Shown here: one piece after another, positions 1 through 9,884 of the stretch | Layout of the letters: the number at the start of each line of letters is the position of its first letter | Numbering within the stretch: the first letter of the stretch is position 1 | Source of the DNA: Hirsutella rhossiliensis | Lineage: Eukaryota; Ascomycota; Sordariomycetes; Hypocreales; Ophiocordycipitaceae | NCBI RefSeq assembly: GCF_020360975.1 | Contig: NW_025408686.1 | Location: 186,001-250,000, forward strand | DNA: 64,000 nucleotides | Direction of reading: 5' to 3' | Translations under genes and position numbers: made by a program | Notes under the pieces: model-generated | The model's input: the letters and a program-made list of their open reading frames with translations, nothing else | Told to the model about the DNA's origin: nothing | Databases searched by the model: none

Positions 1-84
1 GTGGCCTTGTGCCTTGGCGACTGTATGACAGGCATCTTGGGCGGCCTTCTTTGAATCGAATTCGCGGTGGTACGGATAATCCAT
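1..84 (-). CDS. MULE transposase, N-terminal 28 codons (partial, runs off left edge)
   Basis: An open frame starts at an ATG on the minus strand at 84 and continues to the window edge. The 28 residues include FDSKKAAQDACHTVAKAQGH, which matches the pattern of the N-terminal FAR1-like DNA-binding region of the MULE transposases elsewhere in this window (FPTFQAAMEAADTVAEAEGY in MULE1). The sequence between 84 and 341 resembles the terminal repeat of those MULEs, so this is probably the first exon of a related but distinct MULE whose body lies to the left. Only the N-terminus can be seen, so catalytic integrity is unknown. Confidence 0.55.
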   Translation of the reverse strand, partial: MDYPYHREFDSKKAAQDACHTVAKAQGH

Positions 85-341
85 TGCGGCGGCGGCGGTA
101 AGTAGTAGGTGTGGAGAGATATCGCGAAAAGCTTCACTTCTAATGCAGATGCGTTAGGTTGATGCGACGTTGTGACGCTCTGTGGGCATGGCATGCCAAA
201 ATCCTGCTGAGGTGCGATATTAGACTAGGGGGCGCCCGCATACAAACTTTGCGGTATCGGCGCTACGGCGCGCTACCAAGCCACACAGAGCCACATTTTG
301 TTGTACGTTCAGCAAAATGTGTTGTACGGATAACTACCCCC
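1..341 (-). mobile_element. End of a third MULE with diverged terminal repeat
   Basis: Positions 228-341 read like a diverged version of the MULE terminal repeat of this window. They share the block GCGGTATCGGC, a GCCACA segment, a TTGTAC segment and a final GGATAACTA, in the same order as at 36555-36646. The adjacent minus-strand ORF (1-84) reads into the element. The outer end near 341 is approximate and no target-site duplication can be tested because the other end is outside the window. Confidence 0.4.
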
Positions 342-444
342 TATATGTGGACTTCCATAAGTCGGAGGATTGGGCACAGTGGGGGCGGGCACGACTAGGG
401 CATTGGAAATAACTTCACCGATTGCTGACGTAATGGAATCATGC

Positions 445-585
445 ACTAATCCACTACATCCACACCATCCATTCCACTTCACGGTGGTTTCAAATGGATC
501 CACGGCACTGACGAGCTCCGTGGGTCAAGGTCCACCCACTCCACTGGCTCCGCCAGTGGATTTAGTGGAGTGGATTGCAACTCTG
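445..585. repeat. hAT-type subterminal region ending in a CAACTCTG terminus
   Basis: This stretch is built from repeated TGGAT/ATCCA and CCACTCC words. Read on the minus strand from 585 it starts CAGAGTTGCAATCCACTCC, which parallels the terminus of the hAT element at 48513 (CAGGGTTGAAAGCCACTCC), including the following ATCCACTGGC block. It is therefore an end of a related hAT element. No transposase and no partner end are seen nearby. Confidence 0.55.
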
Positions 586-1128
586 CGCCCTCGAGATCGC
601 CCTGGAGATAGAGTTCAAGAACAGCGTGAACCTAGCAAGCTACTGGTACTAAATAGCGTTGCCACATCAACCCGCTACAAGCCAAAGGTTTTCTCGATTC
701 CATTAAAGCTCCACAGCCTGTGCGATGTTATTTGTGCCACGAGACAGTATGCTGCACTCCCACTAAATGCAACAGCGTTGCCCGTCCTGGCAGCCAGTAT
801 CCCAGAAAACAGACCTCCATCCACCTGGACAACCGCCCCAAACGCATATCGCTCCTCTTGCGTTCCCTTGAGCTTGGCACGATAGTGCCTCGCTTCCTGC
901 CCATGGATTTAGTAGCGGAATTCAGTGGCTCACAATGAGTACGAACCGCAGACGGAGAGACTGAGAATGTCATTAGCGTTTATGTAAACGTAGCTCAACT
1001 CCTCTAGGATCACCCTTGCTTACCCGAGTATAGTGAATACGATGGTAAATCTCATATTTAGCAGCGTATATGATGCAGAAGAATATTAGTAGTATGGTTC
1101 AGGAACTATGTTGCGATATTCTGGAGGT
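586..1128. other. No gene recognised
   Basis: I see no supportable coding region, RNA gene or repeat between the hAT end and the solo LTR. Small open frames exist on both strands but none shows family motifs. Confidence 0.5.
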
Positions 1129-1133
1129 TCCGG

Positions 1134-1637
1134 TCTCGCGAAGGAGAGATCAAAAGTGGGCATAAAAGTGAATAAAGGGACTTTTCGTAGGTAGATTCTC
1201 CTCAGATGATCTGATAGTCGGTGATGTGCATGTGTTGATTGCTCTCTTGTCTTGCCCTGTATCCGTCTAGCCCTCCCCTTTTATATCCCTCTGTGCCTTC
1301 CCTATGTTCATATCCCGTGTTCAGGTATAATATACATTCTATCAGGAAGAGGGCACTCCTTGTCTCTCACTGAAGGCCGCGTAAGCCATCTATCTACGTC
1401 AGCACATTCAGCTCGATCTCCCCGATCAATAGCTTTCCAAGCTATTAGGTCGATAGTTCAATCTCTTGAGGTCCCCGAGCCAGTAAAAGATATACCGGAC
1501 TCCTTGGAGGATCCCGTTCGAATAGGAGATCCTCCGGACCCCTCAGTGGACCACAAACCTCCCTCCTTACCTGGTTTCGAGCTGTATTACCTAGAGAGAC
1601 TTAGAGGCTTCACTCTGTTCGGACCTTCTTCTCGACA
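1134..1637 (-). repeat. Solo LTR of the Copia1 family with 5-bp target duplication
   Basis: The 504-bp block has the same ends as the Copia1 LTRs (TCTCGCGAAGG at the left, CTTCTTCTCGACA at the right) and the same internal landmarks: a TATA-like TTTTATATCCC, the run CATTCTATCAGGAAGAGGGC, and GATCCTCCGGACCCCTCAG. It is flanked on both sides by TCCGG (1129-1133 and 1638-1642), a perfect 5-bp duplication, so this is a genuine insertion that later collapsed to one LTR. Confidence 0.9.
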
Positions 1638-1964
1638 TCCGGCAGCCAATATATAATTAATGGTTTTGCGAGTGTACTGCCCCGTGCAGTGCAACATGTA
1701 CGTACCTAAATACCCTCACGAGCAAACGCATTGAGGTGATACGTCATCAGCAATACGGGGCGGGAACTTTTGATGCGACGATCGCGGCTCGGCGTTGCCT
1801 TGGCCTGGCGCTTTCCGGCCGCTTGCGTCGTCAGCAATGGCGTGATCGCGACCAGCCGTGGTCTTTTGCGGAGATCCGTGTCGATCAAGCGAATCCTTGG
1901 CTCGGTCTCGACCCAGAAGCTGAGACAGACTTGCATCAGAGATCAACCCCGGCAACGCTCTCGA

Positions 1965-1992
1965 CAGGTTGGAATCCACTCCACTCAATCCC
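1965..1992. repeat. Isolated hAT-like terminus
   Basis: CAGGTTGGAATCCACTCC followed by ACTCAATCCC closely matches the terminus of the hAT element at 48513. No partner end or transposase is seen, so it is a remnant or an insertion scar. Confidence 0.4.
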
Positions 1993-4900
1993 ACTGGGAT
2001 CTTCATAACAACTTGTGTACTTGGCTCCTACCTCTTCCAATGTGTATTGGCGTAATCGTCGTTAAACATTAATTCTGTCTTTCGCTTGAACGGCCGTCGG
2101 GCCACCTAAAAATCCACACCTAGATAAAAGGCGTGCATGATCGAGCGTCCAGCGTCCTTTGCAACAAACCAATTGTCAAGGACAACCACGTGGGCGGCAT
2201 CGTATCGGCTCTCAGTCGCGGGAAGTGCATCGATCGTCAATGTGACTAGAACACAACGTAACTAAGGAACGAGCATTCTTGAAAAACGTCAATTTGCTCC
2301 TCGAATGTTTGCCTGCTCATTACTTCTTACGGCATGATGGAGGTCAATTGGGCTATCGTGGTGCCTTTAACAGTTACCTAGGGGAGGCACGCAGCTATCT
2401 TACTTTTTCCCAGCAAGCTAGCGAGCAACCAGTTCTGCCATGAAGGGCTGGCCGCGAGAATCCTCCCGAAGCTTCAGGATACACGCTCCTCAGATCTATT
2501 CCAGCCGCGCGACAAAGCAATCATGGTCTACCCTTGAAAGTCCACACTCTATTGTATTTCCATTAGCACCACCTGATCCACCTTGAGTAAGTACGTGCCG
2601 AACCTGAGCAGGGACTGAGCTACCTGAGCAGGGGCTGAGCTACCCTGATCTGCCCTGAGCTGCCTGAGCCGCCTGAGCCTGTCCTGAGCTGCCCTGAGCT
2701 GCCCTGGGTTGCCCGCTCCGGCGTGTGGAGCATCGAATAAGCCACTGCCAAGCGGTTGAACGAACATTGTACAGCCGCTGCATTTTTCGCTGCCGCAATA
2801 CTTGTGATATCCTGGCTTACACGCGTCGCCAAGTTGTAGCGTATTTAGGAATCTGGTGTACCAGTCTACGCTTCACAGTCTTCGATGCTGCGCGAAATAC
2901 ATATCGTGTAATTTTTCCGGCCCTTCCATAATCTGCAGATACTCCTCTCATGCTCTTTGAACTCTTCAAATAACAAAAATTCGAGATGCGAAATTACAGT
3001 ATCACGCATCGAGGAGAAAATTAACTTACCAGTTGGCAGTTGCTTGCCGTAGGTACATCTCAAGGCTTTGACCGTACCGTACTTGCGTTCTGGCGAAAGG
3101 TTTCTACCGCCCTGTCAAGATCAAGACGCTCATTCACGGTGCTGCCTAAAGGCAGCAAGCAGTTCGTAATGCCATATTAGTGATGGATTCGAACCTTCTA
3201 GGTGACATCGTCATCTATGCTGTGTGATGGGTTCTAATAGTGTAAATTACAGCTATGTAGTCCTCGTGCGTTTTACATTCGAGCTGAGGAAAGAAGAAGG
3301 AAAGGAAAATAGAAGGACAGAAATCCTCCAACAAAATAGACTAAGCCGTTACTGGAGCAACAGTGCTTAGACCGACAAGGCACTGCCATGTCCAGCAGGG
3401 CCTAGCCCGTTACATGCTGCCTAGGTGGCGACATCGCCACTCAGCCCAAAATTCCAAGTATAAGAAGCCAACTTTTCACCATCACTTAGATAGAGAATCA
3501 AGAGTCTTTCGTTGCCCGATACACAGGGGATCTTCTTCCCGATCGTTGTTCAGTCATCCACACCAACCGTGCCCCTTGTTGTGTGACCCCTGTCTCTTAC
3601 GATCGATCTGTGACTGACTGACTCACTCTGTTCCGTCCCGCAGGTCCTAACGGCCATCAGGTGCACAGCCTCTGATGCAGCTTGGCGTCACTTGACCAAT
3701 CATACGCGCAGCCCAGAGTTATTGATGTTCTAAGCTCCAGTTCTCATTGGTCAAAATCGCTTCTACTAAGAGGACAAGATGACGCCATCCAGACGTGCGC
3801 CGTCTCTCGAAACATGCATGAAGTTTGTGCAAAAGCCCCTCCCTGCCCGGCTGAATTCTGCCTCCTCCTGGTAAAAGACCAGCTCAAACAGAAATAATAC
3901 TGTAGTGTACACTATGTTACATAGTAAGCCAGTCAGGACAATAAAGGAGCACTTCGGCGCTCATTAGCTCCACAGGAGTATGAACTACTCGCGCATGTCC
4001 ACGACCGTTGCCCACCAGACTTACCCGAGCCTGCTTTTGCCCAATCTAGACGCTATATTCTTGGCTCGGCGGGCGGAGAGCCGGAAAAGCCTATGTCGCA
4101 GAAGAATCGAAAAATGTCTTAACCTTCTTCTGGGCGTAGTTCACAAGCACGTTTCAGATCAACAGACAGTGTTGGAGCCGCCAAAAGCGGCAATTCTGGA
4201 GGTTGGGGTAGGTAAATAGCCCCTTGCCGCACCTCGAACGTCATCATCGCGGTTTGTGCCCATGTACCTGGAAGTAGTGTCGCTGAAATGCGCCCAAAAA
4301 GGACGCGGTTTGGTGACGCAAGTTGTGGCCCCTGACCATTCTCTCGCATACGTCTCCGAGACCCCACATCTCCCACCCTCGCCTTCACTCCTCTTCTCTC
4401 TAGCTCTACTTTAAAGTACTTCTGCACTATCCCGCTTCATCGCGCTCCAACCGAGCTGCTGCCACGAGACCCTCCACTACGCCCACCTTCCCCCTCCATA
4501 TGCCTCTAAACGCAGCCATCTCAAGAAGAGGGCGTAGTGCCTGGTACAACGCAAAAATCTGGCAGAAAAAGTGCTAAGAGAGGTGGAAGCACACTGTGGC
4601 TGCGGCATAGCAGCTCGTAGAACGAAGACGTCAGGTCATTGCTGTGTACATATTGCAACCATCTCGAGAATGTCGGGTGAAGCAGAAGCGCGATTCGGCC
4701 GGCAGTGCAATTTCATGGTTAACTAATCCTTTCTGGGCTGTGACGGCAGCCATCCGAGAACAGGTGGTAGGATTGATGACCTGCAGCAAAAGATGCAGGA
4801 CGCTGCTGACCAACGATCTCCATGTGCAGGGCACCCTTCTTGAACGAATCATCACCTATGCATGGCCCTAAACCAGGACCCCCTTAATCGTTCTATGCGC

Positions 4901-5186
4901 GATATTTATCTTCCATGTATCTAGCCGTATTAGGCAAGGGCGCCTCACACCTAGCGGTAACTTAGCTATGCGCGTTTCCCCTCTGGAAATGGCGCTGTCG
5001 TAAGTCACGATTGGTGAGGCGCACTTACACATCGACAAACATGTCTGACATAACATAGAGGTGTCGTGAAGCCAGATACTTAGTGTCATCTGAATCATTA
5101 GACAGTAGCTCCAACTTTTCGTAACATAAGGCAAAGGCAATTGGCATCCAGAAAGTGAGGTTATCGCGAGATTTAATTACTATAAC
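1993..5186. other. Gene-poor stretch, no recognised gene
   Basis: Apart from the tandem repeat at 2600-2715, I find no motif-bearing ORF or RNA gene. The longest frames (for example 4119-4427 minus, 102 codons) show no domain signature and overlap other frames of similar length, so none is called. Confidence 0.5.
2600..2715. repeat. Short imperfect tandem repeat, unit close to CCTGAGCTGC
   Basis: About a dozen imperfect copies of a 5-10 base unit (CCTGAGC with AGGG, TGC or CGC spacers) run from 2600 to 2715. The array is strongly strand-asymmetric (CCTGAGC on the plus strand). Function unknown. Confidence 0.7.
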
Positions 5187-5325
5187 TAGTAACTTAGTAG
5201 TATTGATTACCGTTTGGGACATCTCCAAAAAAGCAAAAAGACGTGCTAGGCTAGAGAAGACTAGATACATAAAGTATCCTGAGTATCCGTACCTGGGGTT
5301 GCCTCGAGCTAGTGGCGGTGTGTCA
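5187..5325 (-). mobile_element. 5'-truncated 3' end of the Tad-like LINE
   Basis: From 5189 the sequence AGTAGTATTGATTACCG, then GGGACATC, then AAAAGACGTGCTAGGCTAG matches the 3' end of the LINE at 18960-19025, and GCCTCGAGCTAGTGGCGGTG matches 19307-19326. The copy carries only two units of the 3-nt tail and stops where similarity ends at about 5325, typical of a dead-on-arrival insertion. The middle part differs from the full LINE, suggesting a second subfamily. Confidence 0.75.
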
Positions 5326-6167
5326 CACACAATACGAGTCAGGGGTAAGCTTTCTAAAGACCCCCCGCCCTTGGGCTAATGATCGGCTGCACTGAGATCG
5401 TGCTCGAACTACCCCTGCCAATTAGTTTGGGCCGCCACAACATGACGGGGGGACAAAGACGAGACAAGGTGTCGGAACTGACGGGTAGAAACACATGTCG
5501 GATCACGTGCATCATCACGTGCAGACACCGGGCAAATCCGGCAGCCAATTTCCCCCTTAGGGACGAGGCCTCCAAGGAGGCCTCAAGAAGAAAAAACACA
5601 CACAATCATCACAATCAATACAACCTCTTTTGCAGCTGCACACAAGCTGCTGCATTAAGCCTTGATCCATCGTACATACCCACCTATTTCCTCATTAGGC
5701 CCGAGCCGCAGAACCACCGTTCTGACACAAGGCAAGACAAAATGTGGCGCGACGTGACAGAAAGCGACCCACCTGCGCGCCATCGAGGTCGGCATGACGT
5801 CTGCGATGTTGTGTTGCAGCACGTCGGTGCTGTAGTGACCCAAACACCAAACCTTGTTCCCTGATCCCCTCTACCCGAGCTCATGCAGACCAGGGCAACC
5901 ATATGTACATACATATATACATACATAAATACAAGATATATATGCATGTACGTATGCACAAACATGCCTCGGGGCCGGCACGTTAAACCTTGCCATGGAC
6001 AGCACGTGGCGATCGCGGCCCTGACCACCATCTCGCCGTGACGCCTAAGCCATGTTGTCTTGATACCTCAGGGTCTGACCTCGACTGGCCCCGGGCACGA
6101 TAGGCGTACCTTACATAAGGAGGCGGTTCCTTTCCACGGGCCCCTACTGCACTTGGCAGCAAAGACA
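5326..6167. other. Upstream region of the Zn2Cys6 gene; microsatellite
   Basis: No coding region is supported. It contains two CACGTG hexamers (5504-5509, 5516-5521), a GGCCTCC/GGAGGCC inverted repeat near 5568-5585, and a TACATA-type microsatellite at about 5902-5950. It is probably the 5' flank of the regulator gene at 6168. Confidence 0.45.
5504..5521. promoter_or_regulatory. Pair of CACGTG (E-box) motifs
   Basis: Two perfect CACGTG palindromes lie 6 bp apart about 650 bp upstream of the regulator start codon. CACGTG is a bHLH site in fungi. Whether these are used is inference. Confidence 0.25.
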
Positions 6168-8435
6168 ATGCCCCGTCGAATGCTGATACGAATGGCTTGT
6201 CAGAGGTGCCGCAAGAAACGAGCAAAGGTCAGTCGATAGCCCACCCGAAGCCAAAGCCCAAAGAGCCCCCAGTCGTCTGTCTCATCCCATATCCTGCCTA
6301 GCTGGATACTTTCACTGATTGGTTTCTCGCTCTCTAGTGTGATGATGGCCAGGCACCGTGCAAAAGATGCGACGAGGCCGGAGAAGGACGCGTATACGAC
6401 CACCCGCGACGCAAGTCCAAAGACGATCTACGGGCCGAGATCGATAGTCTACGGCGGTACAACGAGGAGCATGACCGACTACTCCGCGCAATATGTTCAA
6501 TCAACGACGTCGAAGTCAGCAATGCCTTTATACAAGACTTGGTCGAGGGGACCAAGTCTCACCAAGCCATTCTGCAGGAGCTGGCGCACCTGAACGGTGA
6601 AAACGGGCGTGGCTCGTCAGATGGAGGTGAACAGGAATCATCGGCGGGCTCTTCCAGCTCCATTCTCGACGAAGCCGTCTGCCCGCACTGCCTGAGCCGA
6701 CTGCCGTCGCCCACCATGCACCGTTCTGCCTCGGGCTCGAGCGACCTCAGCACACTGACCGAGGCTCCCAAGGCGACTTCGACACCGGCCCTGGCGGCTC
6801 CTGTTTCCCCGTCATTGCCCTTTGACGATGCATCACACGCGCAAACCGACAGGTGGACGTGCGCCGGGTGTACGGTGGCTTCGGTTCGGCAGATCCTCGA
6901 CGCCCTCCTCACCTGGGACTACCTCCCTTCTGCCTCATGTGCAAGGACCCCTTCTTCCGAGACTATTGCAGCGGCTCGAGCCGGTACTGCTCCTCTGCCC
7001 TGGTAAACGCGCTCATCGCGCTGGCAACCCGGGTGGTCCACGAGATCAGCGACGAAGCGGAGAGCCCGGGCCTGGCTTCAAGTGCGGAAGCAAACCACTT
7101 TCGACAAGGCCGAGGCCATTATCCGCAGAACCGGCCCCTCGGCCAACCTCCCAGATATACAGGCCATCGGGATTCCTCGCTCTACCAGATTACCTGCGGG
7201 CGCGAGGCCGAAGCTCAAGCGCTTGCCGACTCCTTTGCCGCTAGGATAGTCAATCTTTGTCCTCAAGAGCCCCTGATGGGCTCCGAGGCCGAAATATGCC
7301 AAAGTTTGGGCTACTTCGTACCGCGGCGCCGTGTCCCTGATTCGGTCTGTAAACCGCTTGCAGCCCCTATTCCCGACTCCTCCGAAGCATAAACTGATGG
7401 GATTCCGCACACAGCATACTTCGTCTCACGACGGGCCAAGTCTTCACCATGTCTACGAGTTGCAAGCTACAAGACGACTCAATATTTCTAGACCAATCCG
7501 CCTGCGGTGCCGAGTACCTGTTTGGCGGCCAGTGCGGCAGCGGAACTACACCAGGTGAATGCATCAAGTTAGGTATACCCAGGAATTGTATCCAATCAGG
7601 AGTCGCACCGTAACACGGCTGCAGACCCTGCCCTGAAAGCACGCGGCTCGCAACTGCGCAATCTACAGCTCATTCCAGCAAGAGTCTTCCAGCTCACGGA
7701 ATGGGTGTACAAGCTCCTCTCATCAGCAACCCATACCCCAAACGGACGATTCGACACAGCCGAGGTCATGGCAGTGTATACCGAGTGTCTCGATTGGTAC
7801 GAAGGATTCTTCTCCCTACCCAAAACCGGCGGCAGTGACACCCCCTTTGTACTCTTTATCTAGTATGTACACAGACACAAGAACCCGGCTCACAGGACTC
7901 GGGAGGGGGCCGAGAGACACAGAGGGGAGAAGAGACAGCATCATTCGGCTGACTGCCCGCATGTAGCATGTACTATCAGTTCTGCCTACTCTGCCTGTTC
8001 CGCCCTCTCGCCAACCTTGTCCTGGCTGATTCCGACGTCCGACCCCGCGAAATCTGTCTCCAGGCTGCGGACTCTATCCTCACCCTGTCGCAGTCCTACA
8101 GCAGGCTCTTCACCCTTAGACGCGTCTCCCCATTCGTCCCCTATTTTGTTTGTGCCTCTGCCCTTGCATGGCTTACAATTGAGTCAACATGCAACTCTGT
8201 GGCCTTGGCTGGCTCGCAACCTTTCCAACCAAGAAAGTTGTCCTTGGCGACCATCTCGGATGTTTCAAGCGTGGACGGGTTTAGCACCTATCAAGACGTG
8301 TCCCCCTCCCCGACTGCCGCCAAAGTGCCCATAATGGCCCACGCGAGCCAATTGCTGGCAGAGATGAGCTCCAACCGTCGAATGGCCTCATCCATAGAGA
8401 AGATGCTTCGAGGATATCTTACCGAGTTATGGTGA
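6168..8435 (+). pseudogene. Zn2Cys6 transcription factor (NIT4-like C-terminal half), decayed
   Basis: Exon 1 starts at ATG 6168 and encodes the first half of a zinc cluster (CQRCRKKRAK). A 110-nt intron (6228-6337, GTCAGT..CACTGAT..TAG) separates it from CDDGQAPCKRC. The sixth cysteine is missing: the frame reads GRVYD where CxYD is expected (CGC instead of TGC). A serine-rich linker follows, then a fungal-specific regulatory domain (LTEWVYKLLSSATHTPNGRF, then LDWYEGFFSLPK). A second intron fits at 7863-7966 and rejoins the frame as FVLFI-Y-MYYQFCLLCLF. The frame is lost near 6925 (CTCCCTTC, one C short) and again between about 7090 and 7600. The protein would be a nuclear DNA-binding regulator; with the lost cysteine and frame breaks it is unlikely to work. 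Confidence 0.8.
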
Positions 8436-8756
8436 TGCAGAGTAGACTCGACAGAGTCTTGTTGTAACTTAACGGGTTCTCGCATCGGCCGGGGTCTTTT
8501 GCGGGCGCGCTTCAGTACAAGTAGCAAGGCAATCGCCTCACCGGGTTCGAACGCCGTTGGACAAGGCAGCCACAGTGCTTTTGCTCTCTTGCCAAACGCC
8601 GAATCTTGATAATTACCCACCCATTGCGTAAGTCTTCAATATGCATACACATATTTTCTAGTCCTGTTTTACGCGTTTGACTGTACTATGCCATGCACTG
8701 TCCGAATCCACCCTTCTCTTCGATGAATCGACGGAAATATTATCAGGGCTCGGAGC
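8436..8756. other. No gene recognised
   Basis: Spacer between the regulator remnant and the ligase 3' end. I see no supportable feature. A GGGTTCGAAC motif near 8540 was considered as a tRNA T-arm and rejected. Confidence 0.5.
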
Positions 8757-9150
8757 TCAACCGCTTCCCCCGTTTTCCTGTTGCCTCTGATCTGGGCTGG
8801 TGGCTTGAATGTCCAAAGAAACTGAATCGACGCTAGGAGATCGCCTTGATGTCCCAAGGCTTGATGACCCAAGCCAGTGCCTGTGACCTCGCAACCTCCT
8901 TAGCCAAGAATTTTCTTCCCCTTCGCAATTGTCAGGTATCTCTGAGCATTTTTGAGCCATTCCCTGCAGTTCGTCGAAGCTAGTGGTAGCAGTGAACGAG
9001 CGATCGCCATGTATCTTCAACACTCGTGGAAACCGTAGAGTATAGTACCGTGCATTTGCGGGCTTGTCGAGGCCAGATCCCACGAGTTCTACTATAAATG
9101 GATGCTGAAATAACGCCTTTGGGCGTAGTCCACGGTCGGGGTCCAAGACC
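8757..9150 (-). pseudogene. ATP-dependent DNA ligase, C-terminal fragment cut by Copia1
   Basis: About 131 codons on the minus strand run from the Copia1 LTR boundary to a stop at 8757. The stretch FIVELVGSGLDKPANARYYT, followed by LRFPRVLKIHGDRSF and a SFDELQGMA segment, resembles the C-terminal oligonucleotide-binding part of the fungal ligase IV-like ATP-dependent ligases. The remaining 5' part of the gene is not found on the other side of Copia1, so this is a broken gene end, not a simple interruption. Assignment rests on remembered family motifs. Confidence 0.6.
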
Positions 9151-9667
9151 TCTCGCGAAGGAGAGAGCAAAAGCGGGCATAAACGTGGATAAAGGGACTT
9201 TTTGAAGGTCGAGTGTCACCCGATCAGATGTTTTTTTTTTCTTCTATCTCTCCCTCCCCCGTTGCCTCCTTTCCCGTCCAAGCAGCCCCTTTTATATCCC
9301 TCCAAGCTTCTCCCAAGTTGATATCCCGTTTTCAGGTATAGTATACATTCTATCAGGAAGAGGGCACTTCTTGCCACTTACTGAAGGCCACGTAAGTCAT
9401 CTACGTCAGCAACATCAGCTCCATCTCCCCGATCAAATAGCTCTTCTAGCTATGAAATCGATAGTTCAGTCTCTCGAGGTCCCCGAGCCAGTAATAGTTA
9501 TGCCGGACTCCTCAAAGGGTCCCCGTTCGAATAGGAGATCCTCCGGACCCCTCAGTGGTCTAGGAAGAAGAAACAACAGTCTGCAGACTTCCCTTCTTAC
9601 CTGGTTTCAAGCTGTATTACCTAGAGAGACCTAGAGACCTCAACTCGTTCGGACCTTCTTCTCGACA
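9151..9667 (-). repeat. Copia1 3' LTR
   Basis: It starts TCTCGCGAAGGAGAG and ends CTTCTTCTCGACA on the plus strand. It matches the other LTR closely except for a roughly 26-bp length difference at a T-rich/C-rich tract near 9230-9280, so the LTR pair is fairly young. Confidence 0.92.
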
Positions 9668-9679
9668 CACCCCCTTAGC
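9668..9679 (-). promoter_or_regulatory. Copia1 polypurine tract
   Basis: Directly inside the 3' LTR the minus strand reads GCTAAGGGGGTG, a purine run suitable as plus-strand DNA primer. The same sequence lies at the same place in Copia2 (46969-46980). Confidence 0.75.
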
Positions 9680-9884
9680 TATGAGCCGTCCCAACGGGTC
9701 AAAGCTACAGCCAAAGGGTTATAGGTCCTCAACGAGGTTACCGTGTAGTCGTGGCCAGGAGACCTCCCCTAATATTCCTATGCGGTCAAGGGCCTCTCTC
9801 CTAACCGTCTTACTAGAATCCGGTCTCGTAGGTCTTCCATCCGGGTCTCAAGCTGAAGCCGGGTTTTTAAGTCAACTATTCCAA

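Noticed and set aside
445..1992. One hAT element spanning 585 to 1965
   Set aside because: The two ends point away from each other (585 is a right end, 1965 a left end), and the space between holds an independent solo LTR.
5379..5864. 161-codon plus-strand ORF as a gene
   Set aside because: Low-complexity, no domain motif, overlaps a similar-length antisense frame and sits in the probable promoter of the regulator gene.
8530..8565. tRNA-like GGGTTCGAAC motif
   Set aside because: The flanking bases do not form a T-stem and no A-box or acceptor stem is found at the right distance.
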